Both the position numbers and the translations under genes were made by a program. Positions 1 through 6,392 of a DNA stretch of 8,997 bases are shown in pieces. The notes under the pieces were generated by a model, which was not told where the DNA came from, did no database searches, and was given only the letters and a program-made list of their open reading frames with translations. The number at the start of each line of letters is the position of its first letter. Positions within the stretch are counted from its first letter, which is position 1. The stretch comes from Thermodesulfobacteriota bacterium (GTDB lineage Bacteria > Desulfobacterota > DSM-4660 > Desulfatiglandales > HGW-15). Location of the stretch: contig JALOPA010000033.1 of assembly GCA_025454125.1 (NCBI GenBank), positions 1 to 8,997 of the forward strand, read 5' to 3'.

Positions 1-599
1 CCTATCTTCCGGAGAGCAAGGGGGCCGAGATCCTGAGCCAGTTCCCGGAAGAGATCCGCTCTGAAATCGCCCTCCGCATCGCCCGAATCGGACCTGTGGA
101 AGACGAGGTGGTGAGGGAGCTGGACGAGATGATCCGGAAGGATCTGACCACCCTGGGCGGCCCGGCCAGGCAACTCGACGGCGTGGAGAAACTGGCCGCC
201 ATCCTCAACGAACTGGACGGGAAATCGGAGGAGGCGATTCTCACCTCCATCGAGAGTGAAGACAACGATCTGGCGGAAATGATTCGGAAGCGCATGTTTG
301 TCTTTGAAGACCTCCTCCAGGTGGACGACAAAGGCTTCCGGGAGATCCTCCAGAACGTGGACAAGACCACCTTGGCCAAGGCCCTCAAGACGGCCTCCGA
401 GGACATGAAGACCAAGATCTTCAGCAACCTCTCGGAGCGCGCGGCCGAGATGCTCCGTGAGGATCTGGAGGTGCTGGGTCCGGTCCGGCTCAAGGAGGTG
501 GAAGAAAGCCAGCAGACGATTCTCAAAGCCGCCAAGAAGCTTGAGACGGAAGGACGGGTGGCCTTTGCAGGGAAAAACAAGGAGGATGTGTTTGTCTAG
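1..599 (+). CDS. fliG: Flagellar motor switch protein FliG (3' part)
   Basis: FliG is the rotor protein of the C-ring. It binds the MS-ring protein FliF, contacts FliM and meets the MotA stator to generate torque. Only the last 198 codons are in the window, read from base 3; the N-terminal domain and the start of the middle domain lie upstream. The visible part begins at YLPESKGAEIL, which normally follows the EHPQ motif. The middle-to-C-terminal linker region (GGPARQLDGVEKLAAILN) and the C-terminal domain opening MFVFEDL follow. The torque helix is intact: ALK, LSERAAEMLREDL and GPVR supply the Lys, Arg, Glu/Asp and Arg positions known to interact with MotA. The end, EEDVLV-like (KEDVFV), is the usual FliG terminus. 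The stop TAG at 597-599 lies inside the fliH start region, so translation is probably coupled. The identification is secure. Confidence 0.97.
   Translation, partial: YLPESKGAEILSQFPEEIRSEIALRIARIGPVEDEVVRELDEMIRKDLTTLGGPARQLDGVEKLAAILNELDGKSEEAILTSIESEDNDLAEMIRKRMFVFEDLLQVDDKGFREILQNVDKTTLAKALKTASEDMKTKIFSNLSERAAEMLREDLEVLGPVRLKEVEESQQTILKAAKKLETEGRVAFAGKNKEDVFV
579..585 (+). promoter_or_regulatory. Shine-Dalgarno that sets the fliH start
   Basis: AAGGAGG is a near-perfect Shine-Dalgarno inside the fliG 3' end. The first in-frame ATG for fliH (586-588) touches it directly and is too close to be used normally. The in-frame TTG at 592-594 sits 6 nt downstream, which is ideal spacing. The site therefore favours a TTG start for fliH. 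Confidence 0.7.
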
Positions 600-1290
600 C
601 GCGACCTGGGCCAAGCTTGAGTTGAAAGCGCTGGATCAGGCTCTCGTGCCTCGGAAAGATCCGGGGTCGCGGGGTCCTGCAACGGAGTTCGTCCCTTTGA
701 CCGGGAAGCAGACCGCCCTCCCCGGCGGCAGAGACGCGTGTGAGAGAATCCTGAAGGAGGCCGAAGACCGAGCCGCTCATCTGGAGCGGGAAGGCTATGA
801 CAGGGGCTTCTCGCAGGGAGAGAAAGACGGCTTTGAACTGGGGCTCAAGAAAGCGGAAAAGGTCGCGGCGAACCTGGAGAGGCTGTTCGGGGAACTAAAC
901 GTCTTGAAACAGGATCTGGTCCGGACCTACGAAAAGGAAATCGTGAACGTCATTTTTGCCATTGCCAAGAAGATCGTTTGTGACCAGGGAGTCCGGGACG
1001 AGTCTCTGGTCCAGCGCACGGCTCTCAAGGCTCTTCACCTGGCCGCGGATCGAAGCGAGGTTTCCCTGCGTGTGCACCCGGACGATGTGCAGTGGATCGA
1101 AAAGGTGAAGCCCGAGTTCTTCGCCCAGTTCAAGGAATTGAAGCATCTGAACGTGACCCCGGATCCGTCGCTCCTCAGGGGCGGATGTCTGCTGGAGAGC
1201 CCCTGTGGGGATGTGGACGGTCGAATCGAAACTCAGCTCGAAGAAGTCTGCCAGGTGATGGATGAAGCCTTCAGGGAACGCACCCCATGA
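592..1290 (+). CDS. fliH: Flagellar export ATPase regulator FliH
   Basis: FliH is the peripheral stator of the flagellar type III export apparatus. It dimerises, binds the N-terminus of the FliI ATPase and tethers it to the C-ring. The product from the TTG start is 232 aa. An N-terminal variable region is followed by a run of glycines exactly four residues apart (Gly68, 72, 76, 80, 84), the GxxxG repeat typical of FliH. A helical, coiled-coil-like stretch comes next, then the C-terminal globular domain with GGCLLESPCGDVDGRIETQL, matching the family's 'GG...G.iD..ietqL' ending. The reading frame stays open upstream into fliG, but the start is placed at TTG 592 from the AAGGAGG spacing; ATG 586 would add two residues. 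The start overlaps the fliG end by 8 nt, and the stop overlaps fliI. Function is secure; the start is moderately so. Confidence 0.92.
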   Translation: MSSATWAKLELKALDQALVPRKDPGSRGPATEFVPLTGKQTALPGGRDACERILKEAEDRAAHLEREGYDRGFSQGEKDGFELGLKKAEKVAANLERLFGELNVLKQDLVRTYEKEIVNVIFAIAKKIVCDQGVRDESLVQRTALKALHLAADRSEVSLRVHPDDVQWIEKVKPEFFAQFKELKHLNVTPDPSLLRGGCLLESPCGDVDGRIETQLEEVCQVMDEAFRERTP

Positions 1291-2614
1291 CCCGGGCCTG
1301 GCGGCCCCCGACTGGGAAAAGTATGTTCGTGCCGTGGAGAGATGCCGGCCCCTGCGGAAGGAGGGCAAAGTGCTCAAAGCCGCAGGGCTGGTCATCGAAG
1401 CCAACGGCCCTGGGCTCTGCGTAGGGAGTCTGTGCGCCATCCACACGTCGGAGGGCCGGGTGATCCCGTCGGAGATCGTGGGATTCAAGGAGAAGCGGGT
1501 GATCGCCATGCCCTACGGGGAGGTCAGGGGCATCCAGCCCGGCAGCCGCCTGGTGGACCTGAACAAGAAGTCCTGTGTCCCCGTGGGGGAAGGGTACCTG
1601 GGCAGGGTGATCGACGGCATGGGCTCTCCTCTGGACGGAGGAGGCCCGGTGGCGTGGAAACAGGAATATCCCCTCCATGGGTCTTCTCTTAATCCTCTCC
1701 GGAGAAGCGTCATTCACGAGGTGCTGGATGTGGGCGTGCGTGCCATCAACGCTCTGACCACGGTGGGGAAGGGCCAGAGGCTCGCCATCATGGCCGGCTC
1801 AGGAGTGGGCAAGAGCGTGCTCATGGGGATGATTGCCCGGAACACAGAAGCCCCCGTTACCGTCATTGGCCTGATCGGGGAGAGGGGTCGGGAGGTCCGG
1901 GAGTTCCTCGAACAGAGCCTCGGGGAGGCAGGGCTCAAGAAGTCGGTGGTTGTCGTGGCCACGGCCGATGCCTCTCCTCTCCTCAAGATCCGGTCGGCCT
2001 ACGTGGCGACGGCCATGGCCGAGTATTTTCGCGACCAGGGACGGGACGTGATCCTCATGATGGACTCCGTTACCCGATTCGCCATGGCCCTCCGGGAGGT
2101 GGGCCTGGCGGCCGGAGAGCCTCCCTCGGCAAAAGGGTACACCCCGAGCGTCTTTTCAGAAATCCCGAGGCTTCTGGAAAGGGCCGGCACTCTCGAAGGA
2201 GGCGGAAGCATCACGGCCATCTACAATGTCCTTGTGGAGGGGGACGACATGAACGAACCGATCGCCGACAGCACGCGCTCTGTGGCGGACGGTCACCTCG
2301 TGCTGTCCCGGGCCCTTGCGCACCAGGGACACTTCCCCGCCATCGATGCCGGGGCGAGCATCAGCCGGGTGATGGGTGAAATCGTTGCACCGGAGCACCT
2401 GGCCTGGGCCAGAGCCATGATCAAGACCCTCTCCGTCTACCGTGAAGCCGAAGACCTGATCCATATCGGCGCCTATGCGGACGGAAGCGATCCGGAAATT
2501 GATTTTGCAAAGAAGAGGATCGGAAAGATGAGGGCGTTCCTGCAGCAGGGGAGGGAGGAGCGCTCGAACCTCCAAGAAAGCGTCTCCGGACTCAAGGATC
2601 TCTTTGGGGAGTAG
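1262..2614 (+). CDS. fliI: Flagellum-specific ATPase FliI
   Basis: FliI is the hexameric ATPase at the base of the flagellar type III secretion system and is homologous to the F1 beta subunit. It energises substrate and chaperone release with FliH and FliJ. The product is 450 aa, a normal length. The N-terminal barrel shows RPLRKEGKVLKAAGLVIEA. Walker A is AGSGVGKS at residues 178-185, with Lys184. GERGREVREF follows, with Glu207 lying 23 residues after the Walker lysine, where the catalytic glutamate is expected. Walker B is DVILMMD, ending at Asp268. The segment YTPSVFSEIPRLLERAG is a family hallmark. The start ATG at 1262 overlaps fliH by 29 nt and has only a weak ribosome site. It leaves about 15 residues before the conserved region; no better in-frame ATG is visible. 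The ATPase is complete, with all key residues present. Confidence 0.96.
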   Translation: MKPSGNAPHDPGLAAPDWEKYVRAVERCRPLRKEGKVLKAAGLVIEANGPGLCVGSLCAIHTSEGRVIPSEIVGFKEKRVIAMPYGEVRGIQPGSRLVDLNKKSCVPVGEGYLGRVIDGMGSPLDGGGPVAWKQEYPLHGSSLNPLRRSVIHEVLDVGVRAINALTTVGKGQRLAIMAGSGVGKSVLMGMIARNTEAPVTVIGLIGERGREVREFLEQSLGEAGLKKSVVVVATADASPLLKIRSAYVATAMAEYFRDQGRDVILMMDSVTRFAMALREVGLAAGEPPSAKGYTPSVFSEIPRLLERAGTLEGGGSITAIYNVLVEGDDMNEPIADSTRSVADGHLVLSRALAHQGHFPAIDAGASISRVMGEIVAPEHLAWARAMIKTLSVYREAEDLIHIGAYADGSDPEIDFAKKRIGKMRAFLQQGREERSNLQESVSGLKDLFGE

Positions 2615-2619
2615 AGAGG

Positions 2620-3066
2620 ATGGAAGGGGCCTCCTTTAGACTGGAAAAAGTCTTGCGCTACAGAGCTCACCTGGAGAAGAAGGTGCGTCTGCAAGTCTGT
2701 CAGGCGGTGACCCGGATGAAGGAGCAGGAGGCTCTGGTCGGACGCCTCGGGGACCAGAGGGCTGAGGCGGCCAGGGACCTGGCTCGTGAACGATCCGGAG
2801 GGATTCCGGTTTACCGGGACCAGATCCGCACCTCCTTTCTCCGCCGGCTGACCGAAAGCCTTACGGAAGCCCACGGGGAGCTTGAACAGAGAAGGGAGAC
2901 ACTCGAACTCCTGAAAACCCTTCTCACCCTTGCCACGAGGAAAAAGAAAGGCCTGGAGTCCCTCAAGGAAGCGCATCTCAGGCGCTTCATGGAGGCGGCT
3001 GAGAAGAAGGAGCAGAAGCTCCTGGACGAGTTGGTCATGATTCGCAGAGAAAGGCAAGGCCTATGA
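2620..3066 (+). CDS. fliJ: Flagellar export protein FliJ
   Basis: FliJ is the small coiled-coil stalk protein of the export ATPase. It sits in the FliI ring much like F1 gamma, contacts FlhA and helps recycle chaperones. The product is 148 aa, the usual size. It begins FRLEKVLRYRAHLEKK, the typical FliJ opening, and is almost wholly charged helix with leucine heptads. There are no membrane segments. It starts 5 nt after the fliI stop, with GGGGAG at 2606-2611 as the likely ribosome site. Its stop overlaps the next start in an ATGA. FliJ sequences diverge strongly, so position right after fliI is a large part of the evidence. Confidence 0.9.
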   Translation: MEGASFRLEKVLRYRAHLEKKVRLQVCQAVTRMKEQEALVGRLGDQRAEAARDLARERSGGIPVYRDQIRTSFLRRLTESLTEAHGELEQRRETLELLKTLLTLATRKKKGLESLKEAHLRRFMEAAEKKEQKLLDELVMIRRERQGL

Positions 3067-3626
3067 AACGGTCGAAACAGCTATTCCTGGGCGGTCTCGT
3101 TCTGGCGAAAACCGGTGTCGTGGCCCTGCTGCTGTGGGCTCAAGGGGGCGAGTTCCTCTTTTTCCAGAGGGAGGCCGGCGCCGTTGAAACGGTTCAGAAA
3201 AGCGGTGAAACGGACGTCAAACCGGCCGGTGCGGCAGCGACGGAACCTGCCAACATGAAGGCCTTGCTTCGATTGAAGGTGGAGCTCGAGAGAGAAAGAG
3301 AGCGGCTGCAGCGAGAAAAGGAAGATCTTCAGGCCATACGGGAAGACATCAACAAAAAGCTTGCGGATCTTTCTCAGATCCGAAACGAGATCAGAGCCCA
3401 GATGGAGGCCAAGAAATCCATCGAAGAACAGAAGATGAAGCATCTGGTCAAGGCCTACGGGGCCATGAAACCCCAGGCGGCAGCCGGTTTGATTGAGCGA
3501 TTGGACCTTCCTTTTGCCGTGGACGTTCTGTCCAGGATGCAAGGCGACGCCGTGGGAAACATCCTATCCTTCGTGGACAAAGAAAAGGCGGCCAGGATCT
3601 GCCAGGGCCTCGTCAAATCCCGATAG
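3063..3626 (+). CDS. MotE/YlxF-family membrane-anchored coiled-coil protein
   Basis: The product is 187 aa. A short basic N-terminus leads into one transmembrane segment (about residues 8-26, LFLGGLVLAKTGVVALLLW). A variable linker, a strongly charged coiled coil (about 66-127) and a C-terminal MgtE_N-like helical domain follow (about 128-186, with AYGAMKPQAAAGLIERLD and VDKEKAARICQGL). This architecture and the position between fliJ and fliK match YlxF of Bacillus and the proteins annotated as MotE. In Sinorhizobium, MotE is a periplasmic chaperone for the motility protein MotC. With the N-terminal anchor, the coiled coil and MgtE_N-like domain should face the periplasm. The start overlaps the fliJ stop by 4 nt (ATGA), and GAAAGG at 3049-3054 is a suitable ribosome site. 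Whether it acts in stator assembly or as another periplasmic motor component cannot be told from sequence. It ends the first gene block. Confidence 0.85.
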   Translation: MKRSKQLFLGGLVLAKTGVVALLLWAQGGEFLFFQREAGAVETVQKSGETDVKPAGAAATEPANMKALLRLKVELERERERLQREKEDLQAIREDINKKLADLSQIRNEIRAQMEAKKSIEEQKMKHLVKAYGAMKPQAAAGLIERLDLPFAVDVLSRMQGDAVGNILSFVDKEKAARICQGLVKSR

Positions 3627-3769
3627 ACACTTTCCTGCTCTCCTCCCTTCACCCCCCCTGCGCGGACGTAGGAAAATTCTTCCTCCTTCTTTCCCGCAAC
3701 AGTGAACAATCTTCCGCCTCTATTCCCTTTTCTGAAGATCCAGCCTTGATGCGAAAATGTTAACCTGCC

Positions 3770-3787
3770 GCAATCGCTGCGGATTGC
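3770..3787 (+). promoter_or_regulatory. Dyad upstream of the fliK sigma-54 promoter (candidate activator site)
   Basis: GCAATC (3770-3775) and GATTGC (3782-3787) form an inverted repeat with a 6-bp spacer. A second nested repeat, CCGCA (3768-3772) with TGCGG (3778-3782), overlaps it. The centre lies about 26 bp upstream of the -24 element. Sigma-54 promoters need an upstream-bound activator, and flagellar ones use FlrC/FleQ-type regulators, so this is a candidate operator. It is closer to the promoter than most enhancer sites, and no regulator motif was matched. The call is inference. Confidence 0.3.
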
Positions 3788-3802
3788 CGTAGCCATTGGG
3801 GA

Positions 3803-3819
3803 TTGGTACGCCTGTTGCT
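3803..3819 (+). promoter_or_regulatory. Sigma-54 promoter for fliK-flgD-flgE
   Basis: TTGGTACGCCTGTTGCT matches the sigma-54 (RpoN) consensus TTGGCACG-N4-TTGCT with one change. The invariant GG (3805-3806) and GC (3817-3818) are 12 bp apart as required. Transcription is predicted to begin near 3830, leaving a leader of about 16 nt that still includes the ribosome site AAGGCGG (3834-3840) of fliK. It lies in the only large gap before the hook genes, and hook genes are classic sigma-54 targets. Confidence 0.85.
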
Positions 3820-3845
3820 ATAGAGAGCGGAACAAGGCGGTTGCC

Positions 3846-5543
3846 ATGCCGCCCCAGGAGCCACTGATGATGCCGTTTCCTTTGCAAATGATTTCCGCTC
3901 AAGCAGGCACGCCGGTTTCCATGAAAAGCCTCGCTGAGTCTTCGCGAGGGGACTTCCCTGCCGCCATCCGGGCCGCACGCACACGGCTCGGTTTGAGCCG
4001 TTCGGAGGGAGGCCCCTGGGCAGCGCAGGTCCGGAAGCCTTCCACGGCTCAGGGAAAAGAGAAAGAAGAAAAAAGCAAGATCCTCGATGGAACCTCGGTG
4101 GCCATTCGCGACGTGGCCCCCCTCTGGGTTCTTCTCCAGGCCTCCGGCGTTCCGGCTGAGCGCATCACGGCTTTCTTCAAGTCCTTGAGCGCGGATCACC
4201 CGGACGGGAAAATGCCCATGGGGGAATTGGTGAGCCGGACCCGCACCTTGATCTTTTCGGAGTTCGGAGGAGCCGGTCTGGTTCGCCTCGAACCCAGGTC
4301 CCGGCTTGCTGTCGAATCCGGACTGACCCGCGCTGGAGTCTCGCCCAAGGAGGCGGAACGCATCTTTTCTCTTTCCACCACGGCGGACGGGGAAGTGGAC
4401 GTGGAGAAGTTTCTCAGGAGCGCGGCGCTCCGCGGGAAACCCCCTCTGGAGAACCCTGAGAAAGAGCTGAAACCGGCACGGCAAGGTGTGGAGACCCGCA
4501 GCACCGCAGACCTTTCGGCCCGTCAGGGGTCGACGGAAAACCCCGTAAACCCGGACACCCCGGCGAGCAGACTCAAAGGGTCAGATGCCGGCCGAGGGCC
4601 GGTGGCCCAAGCTCCCCCTCCCGGAGAGGGGACTGAGGTTGCGAACGCGGTCAGGCAGGCCGGGGAGGGCACAGGCCGCGAGGGAACGATCCTGTCTTTT
4701 AAAGCAGCGGAGAGGAAGGCTGTGCCGGGAACAGGAACCACGGGTCGCGGCGATGGAGGCGCGGCGGTTTCAGGAGAGCCTGCCTCCTCCAGGGCGACAG
4801 AAGGGCCGGCGTGGACACCCGCATCCGGGAACACAACGGCTGAGTCCGAAAGAGCCCGGAAATCCCCCTCTCTCTCGGCAAATCGGAGATTGGAAAGCGA
4901 GGAGCAGGGGGCAGCAGGACCTACGCGGAGCAAGGGGACGAATGAGGGGGAAGCCCTGCGCCGCGTGCCGAGGGAGTCGGCCCCGGAGGACGGGCGGGCT
5001 TCTGTTGAGACCCGAACCTCCCCGGCGGTGGGTTCCGGCCTCCAGCAGGGGGCAGCGAGGCCGGCAGCGGCCCAGAGCCCCGCCTTGCCTCCTTCCGAAG
5101 ACCCGGTCCCTGCCTACGTGGCGGCTCAAGTGAGCAAGCAGATTTCCCGTGCCCTGCACAGCGGGGATCCCTTCATCCGGATGCATTTAAATCCCCCGGA
5201 ATTGGGCACGCTGAAAGTCCGTCTGGAGTGGAGCCAGGAGGCCTTGAAGATCGAGATGGTCACCGATCGGCACCAGTCCAGGGATTTGATTCTCAGCTCC
5301 GCGTCGGAGCTGAAAGAGGCGCTCGGGGACCAGGGCTTCCGAGTGGAGAAGATGGAGGTGGTGGTCCATGATCCAGCCGGCCCGTCTCTCTCCCCATCGG
5401 GCGGGGAACACAGGCACCCATCGAGTCACGGCACGCGGCCGCAGGAGCCATCCGGAACTCCCTCCACGGAGAGGACAGGAGGGGACGGGCCGGCTGAACC
5501 TTCAACTCCCCGAGAAGGTCGCCTGCTCGATCTGGTGGCCTAG
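3846..5543 (+). CDS. fliK: Flagellar hook-length control protein FliK
   Basis: FliK is a secreted molecular ruler. It measures hook length and, through its C-terminal domain, switches FlhB from hook to filament export. The product is 565 aa, longer than the Salmonella protein (405 aa). The C-terminal Flg_hook domain (about residues 424-505) is clear: HLNPPELGTLKVRLEW, then an amphipathic helix with LILSSASELKEALGDQGF. Residues about 198-418 are low-complexity and rich in Gly, Ala, Pro, Ser, Arg and Glu, as expected for the ruler. Residues about 86-195 look folded and contain two helix-loop-helix segments with degenerate EF-hand-like loops. The tail after 510 is disordered. The start ATG 3846 follows AAGGCGG with a 5-nt spacer, just downstream of the sigma-54 promoter. 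A later MM pair at residues 8-9 is a less likely start. The family call is strong from the C-terminus and location. Confidence 0.93.
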   Translation: MPPQEPLMMPFPLQMISAQAGTPVSMKSLAESSRGDFPAAIRAARTRLGLSRSEGGPWAAQVRKPSTAQGKEKEEKSKILDGTSVAIRDVAPLWVLLQASGVPAERITAFFKSLSADHPDGKMPMGELVSRTRTLIFSEFGGAGLVRLEPRSRLAVESGLTRAGVSPKEAERIFSLSTTADGEVDVEKFLRSAALRGKPPLENPEKELKPARQGVETRSTADLSARQGSTENPVNPDTPASRLKGSDAGRGPVAQAPPPGEGTEVANAVRQAGEGTGREGTILSFKAAERKAVPGTGTTGRGDGGAAVSGEPASSRATEGPAWTPASGNTTAESERARKSPSLSANRRLESEEQGAAGPTRSKGTNEGEALRRVPRESAPEDGRASVETRTSPAVGSGLQQGAARPAAAQSPALPPSEDPVPAYVAAQVSKQISRALHSGDPFIRMHLNPPELGTLKVRLEWSQEALKIEMVTDRHQSRDLILSSASELKEALGDQGFRVEKMEVVVHDPAGPSLSPSGGEHRHPSSHGTRPQEPSGTPSTERTGGDGPAEPSTPREGRLLDLVA

Positions 5544-5568
5544 CAGGCTCCTGAAAACCCATTGTTGT

Positions 5569-5639
5569 TGTCACTCCCGCGCAGGCGGGAGTCCAGAACA
5601 GCAGGGAGATACTGGATTCCCGCCTCCGCGGGTAGGACA
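5569..5639. repeat. Inverted-repeat element of two palindromic arms between fliK and flgD
   Basis: Two 28-bp arms (5569-5596 and 5612-5639) are inverted copies matching at 23 of 28 positions, separated by 15 bp. The outer ends are TGTC and GACA, and the inner ends are TCCAG and CTGGA. Each arm is itself a hairpin. The left has a perfect 8-bp stem, ACTCCCGC/GCGGGAGT, with a GCAG loop (5573-5592). The right has CCCGC/GCGGG around a CTCC loop. The pattern (ATTCCCGC...GCGGGAAT followed by TCCAG) is the widespread intergenic palindromic repeat of many proteobacteria, related in form to neisserial dRS3 repeats. It encodes the telltale spurious peptides RRRES and PACAGVT. There is no T-run, so it is not a standard terminator; it may instead affect mRNA processing or stability. 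Confidence 0.85.
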
Positions 5640-5700
5640 CGAAAGACGACGGAAAGGTGTTTTCAGCAACCGGCTCAATTCAAGAAAGGAGATCTCATCA

Positions 5701-6378
5701 ATGACCGTTCAATCCGCAACCCTGGACCAGCTCGCCGGCAGCACTTCAAGTGCGACCTCGTCCCAGAAAACCGGCAGCAAGGCAGAGCTCGGGCGCGACC
5801 AGTTTCTGAAACTTCTGATTACCCAGCTCAAGAATCAAGACCCGCTCAACCCCATGGAAAGCGTGGAGTTCACATCGCAGCTGGCTCAGTTCAGCAGCCT
5901 GGAGCAGCTCTTCTCGGTGGGGGACAGCCTCCAGGCCATCAAAACCAGTCTGCAGCTCCAGGAAGGGGATCAGATGGTCCAGACCATCGGCAAGAACGTC
6001 GTGAGTAAGGGCGACACCGTGCCGGTTCAAGGGGGTGAGGCAGGCCCTGCGACCTTCAGCCTCGACCAGGACGCCGAGGTGCAGGTCTCGGTCTTCAACA
6101 GCTCAGGGAGCCTGGTCAGGATTCTCCCCATGGGCTGGCTGAAAAAGGGAACCAGCCAGGTGCCTTGGGACGGGAGAGATCAGTCCGGCAAGGCGGTACC
6201 CGATGGAGACTATTCCTTCCAGGTCCAAGCCGTCGACGAGCAGGGAAGTCCGGTATCCTCCCAGACGTATGTGACAGGGGAGGTGACGGGCGTGAGATAT
6301 CAAAACGGGAAGTCGTTTCTGTTACTCGGAAACCGGCAGATCCGGCCGGAGAGCGTTCTCGAAGTCAATAAACTTTAG
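5701..6378 (+). CDS. flgD: Flagellar hook assembly scaffold FlgD
   Basis: FlgD is exported and forms a cap at the tip of the growing hook, where it guides FlgE polymerisation; it is later discarded. The product is 225 aa, a usual length. The N-terminal FlgD domain is textbook: GRDQFLKLLITQLKNQDPLN at residues 31-50, then the SQLAQFSSLEQL segment (59-70). The C-terminal part carries the FlgD Ig-like domain (about 123-185, with VPWDGRDQSGKAVPDGDYSF) inserted in a tudor-like domain that closes at RQIRPESVLEV. The open frame extends far upstream through the repeat, but ATG 5701 has AAAGGAGAT (5685-5693) at good distance and fits the family start. It sits between fliK and flgE. No promoter of its own is visible, so it is probably transcribed from the fliK promoter through the repeat element. 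Confidence 0.96.
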   Translation: MTVQSATLDQLAGSTSSATSSQKTGSKAELGRDQFLKLLITQLKNQDPLNPMESVEFTSQLAQFSSLEQLFSVGDSLQAIKTSLQLQEGDQMVQTIGKNVVSKGDTVPVQGGEAGPATFSLDQDAEVQVSVFNSSGSLVRILPMGWLKKGTSQVPWDGRDQSGKAVPDGDYSFQVQAVDEQGSPVSSQTYVTGEVTGVRYQNGKSFLLLGNRQIRPESVLEVNKL

Positions 6379-6392
6379 AAGGAGGTAGAACC

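Larger units (their letters stand above)
3627..3845. other. Intergenic region between the MotE-like gene and fliK
   Basis: This is a 219-bp gap. Its first half is pyrimidine-rich (several CT runs and a C7 run near 3651-3659) and shows no convincing terminator hairpin. Its second half carries the dyad and the sigma-54 promoter listed separately. No small gene was found in it. Confidence 0.7.

Noticed and set aside
2..580. Long open frame on the minus strand opposite fliG
   Set aside because: It is serine/arginine-rich with no recognisable motif and lies wholly opposite a well-conserved gene; it is a by-product of GC-rich codon use.
3660..3690. Possible terminator after the MotE-like gene (GGAA-AATTC-TTCC followed by pyrimidines)
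   Set aside because: The stem is only 4 bp and AT-rich, and the following stretch is mixed C/T rather than a T-run; it is too weak to call.
4585..5133. Open frame of about 180 codons on the + strand inside fliK
   Set aside because: Arg/Pro/Gly-rich out-of-frame translation of the low-complexity fliK ruler region, with no ribosome site or motif.
5293..5640. Minus-strand frame with RRRES and PACAGVT peptides
   Set aside because: These peptides are the known spurious translation of the palindromic repeat at 5569-5639; the remainder lies opposite fliK.
5368..5700. Extended N-terminus for flgD
   Set aside because: The frame is open upstream, but it covers fliK in another frame and the repeat element. 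ATG 5701 has a good ribosome site and matches the family start.
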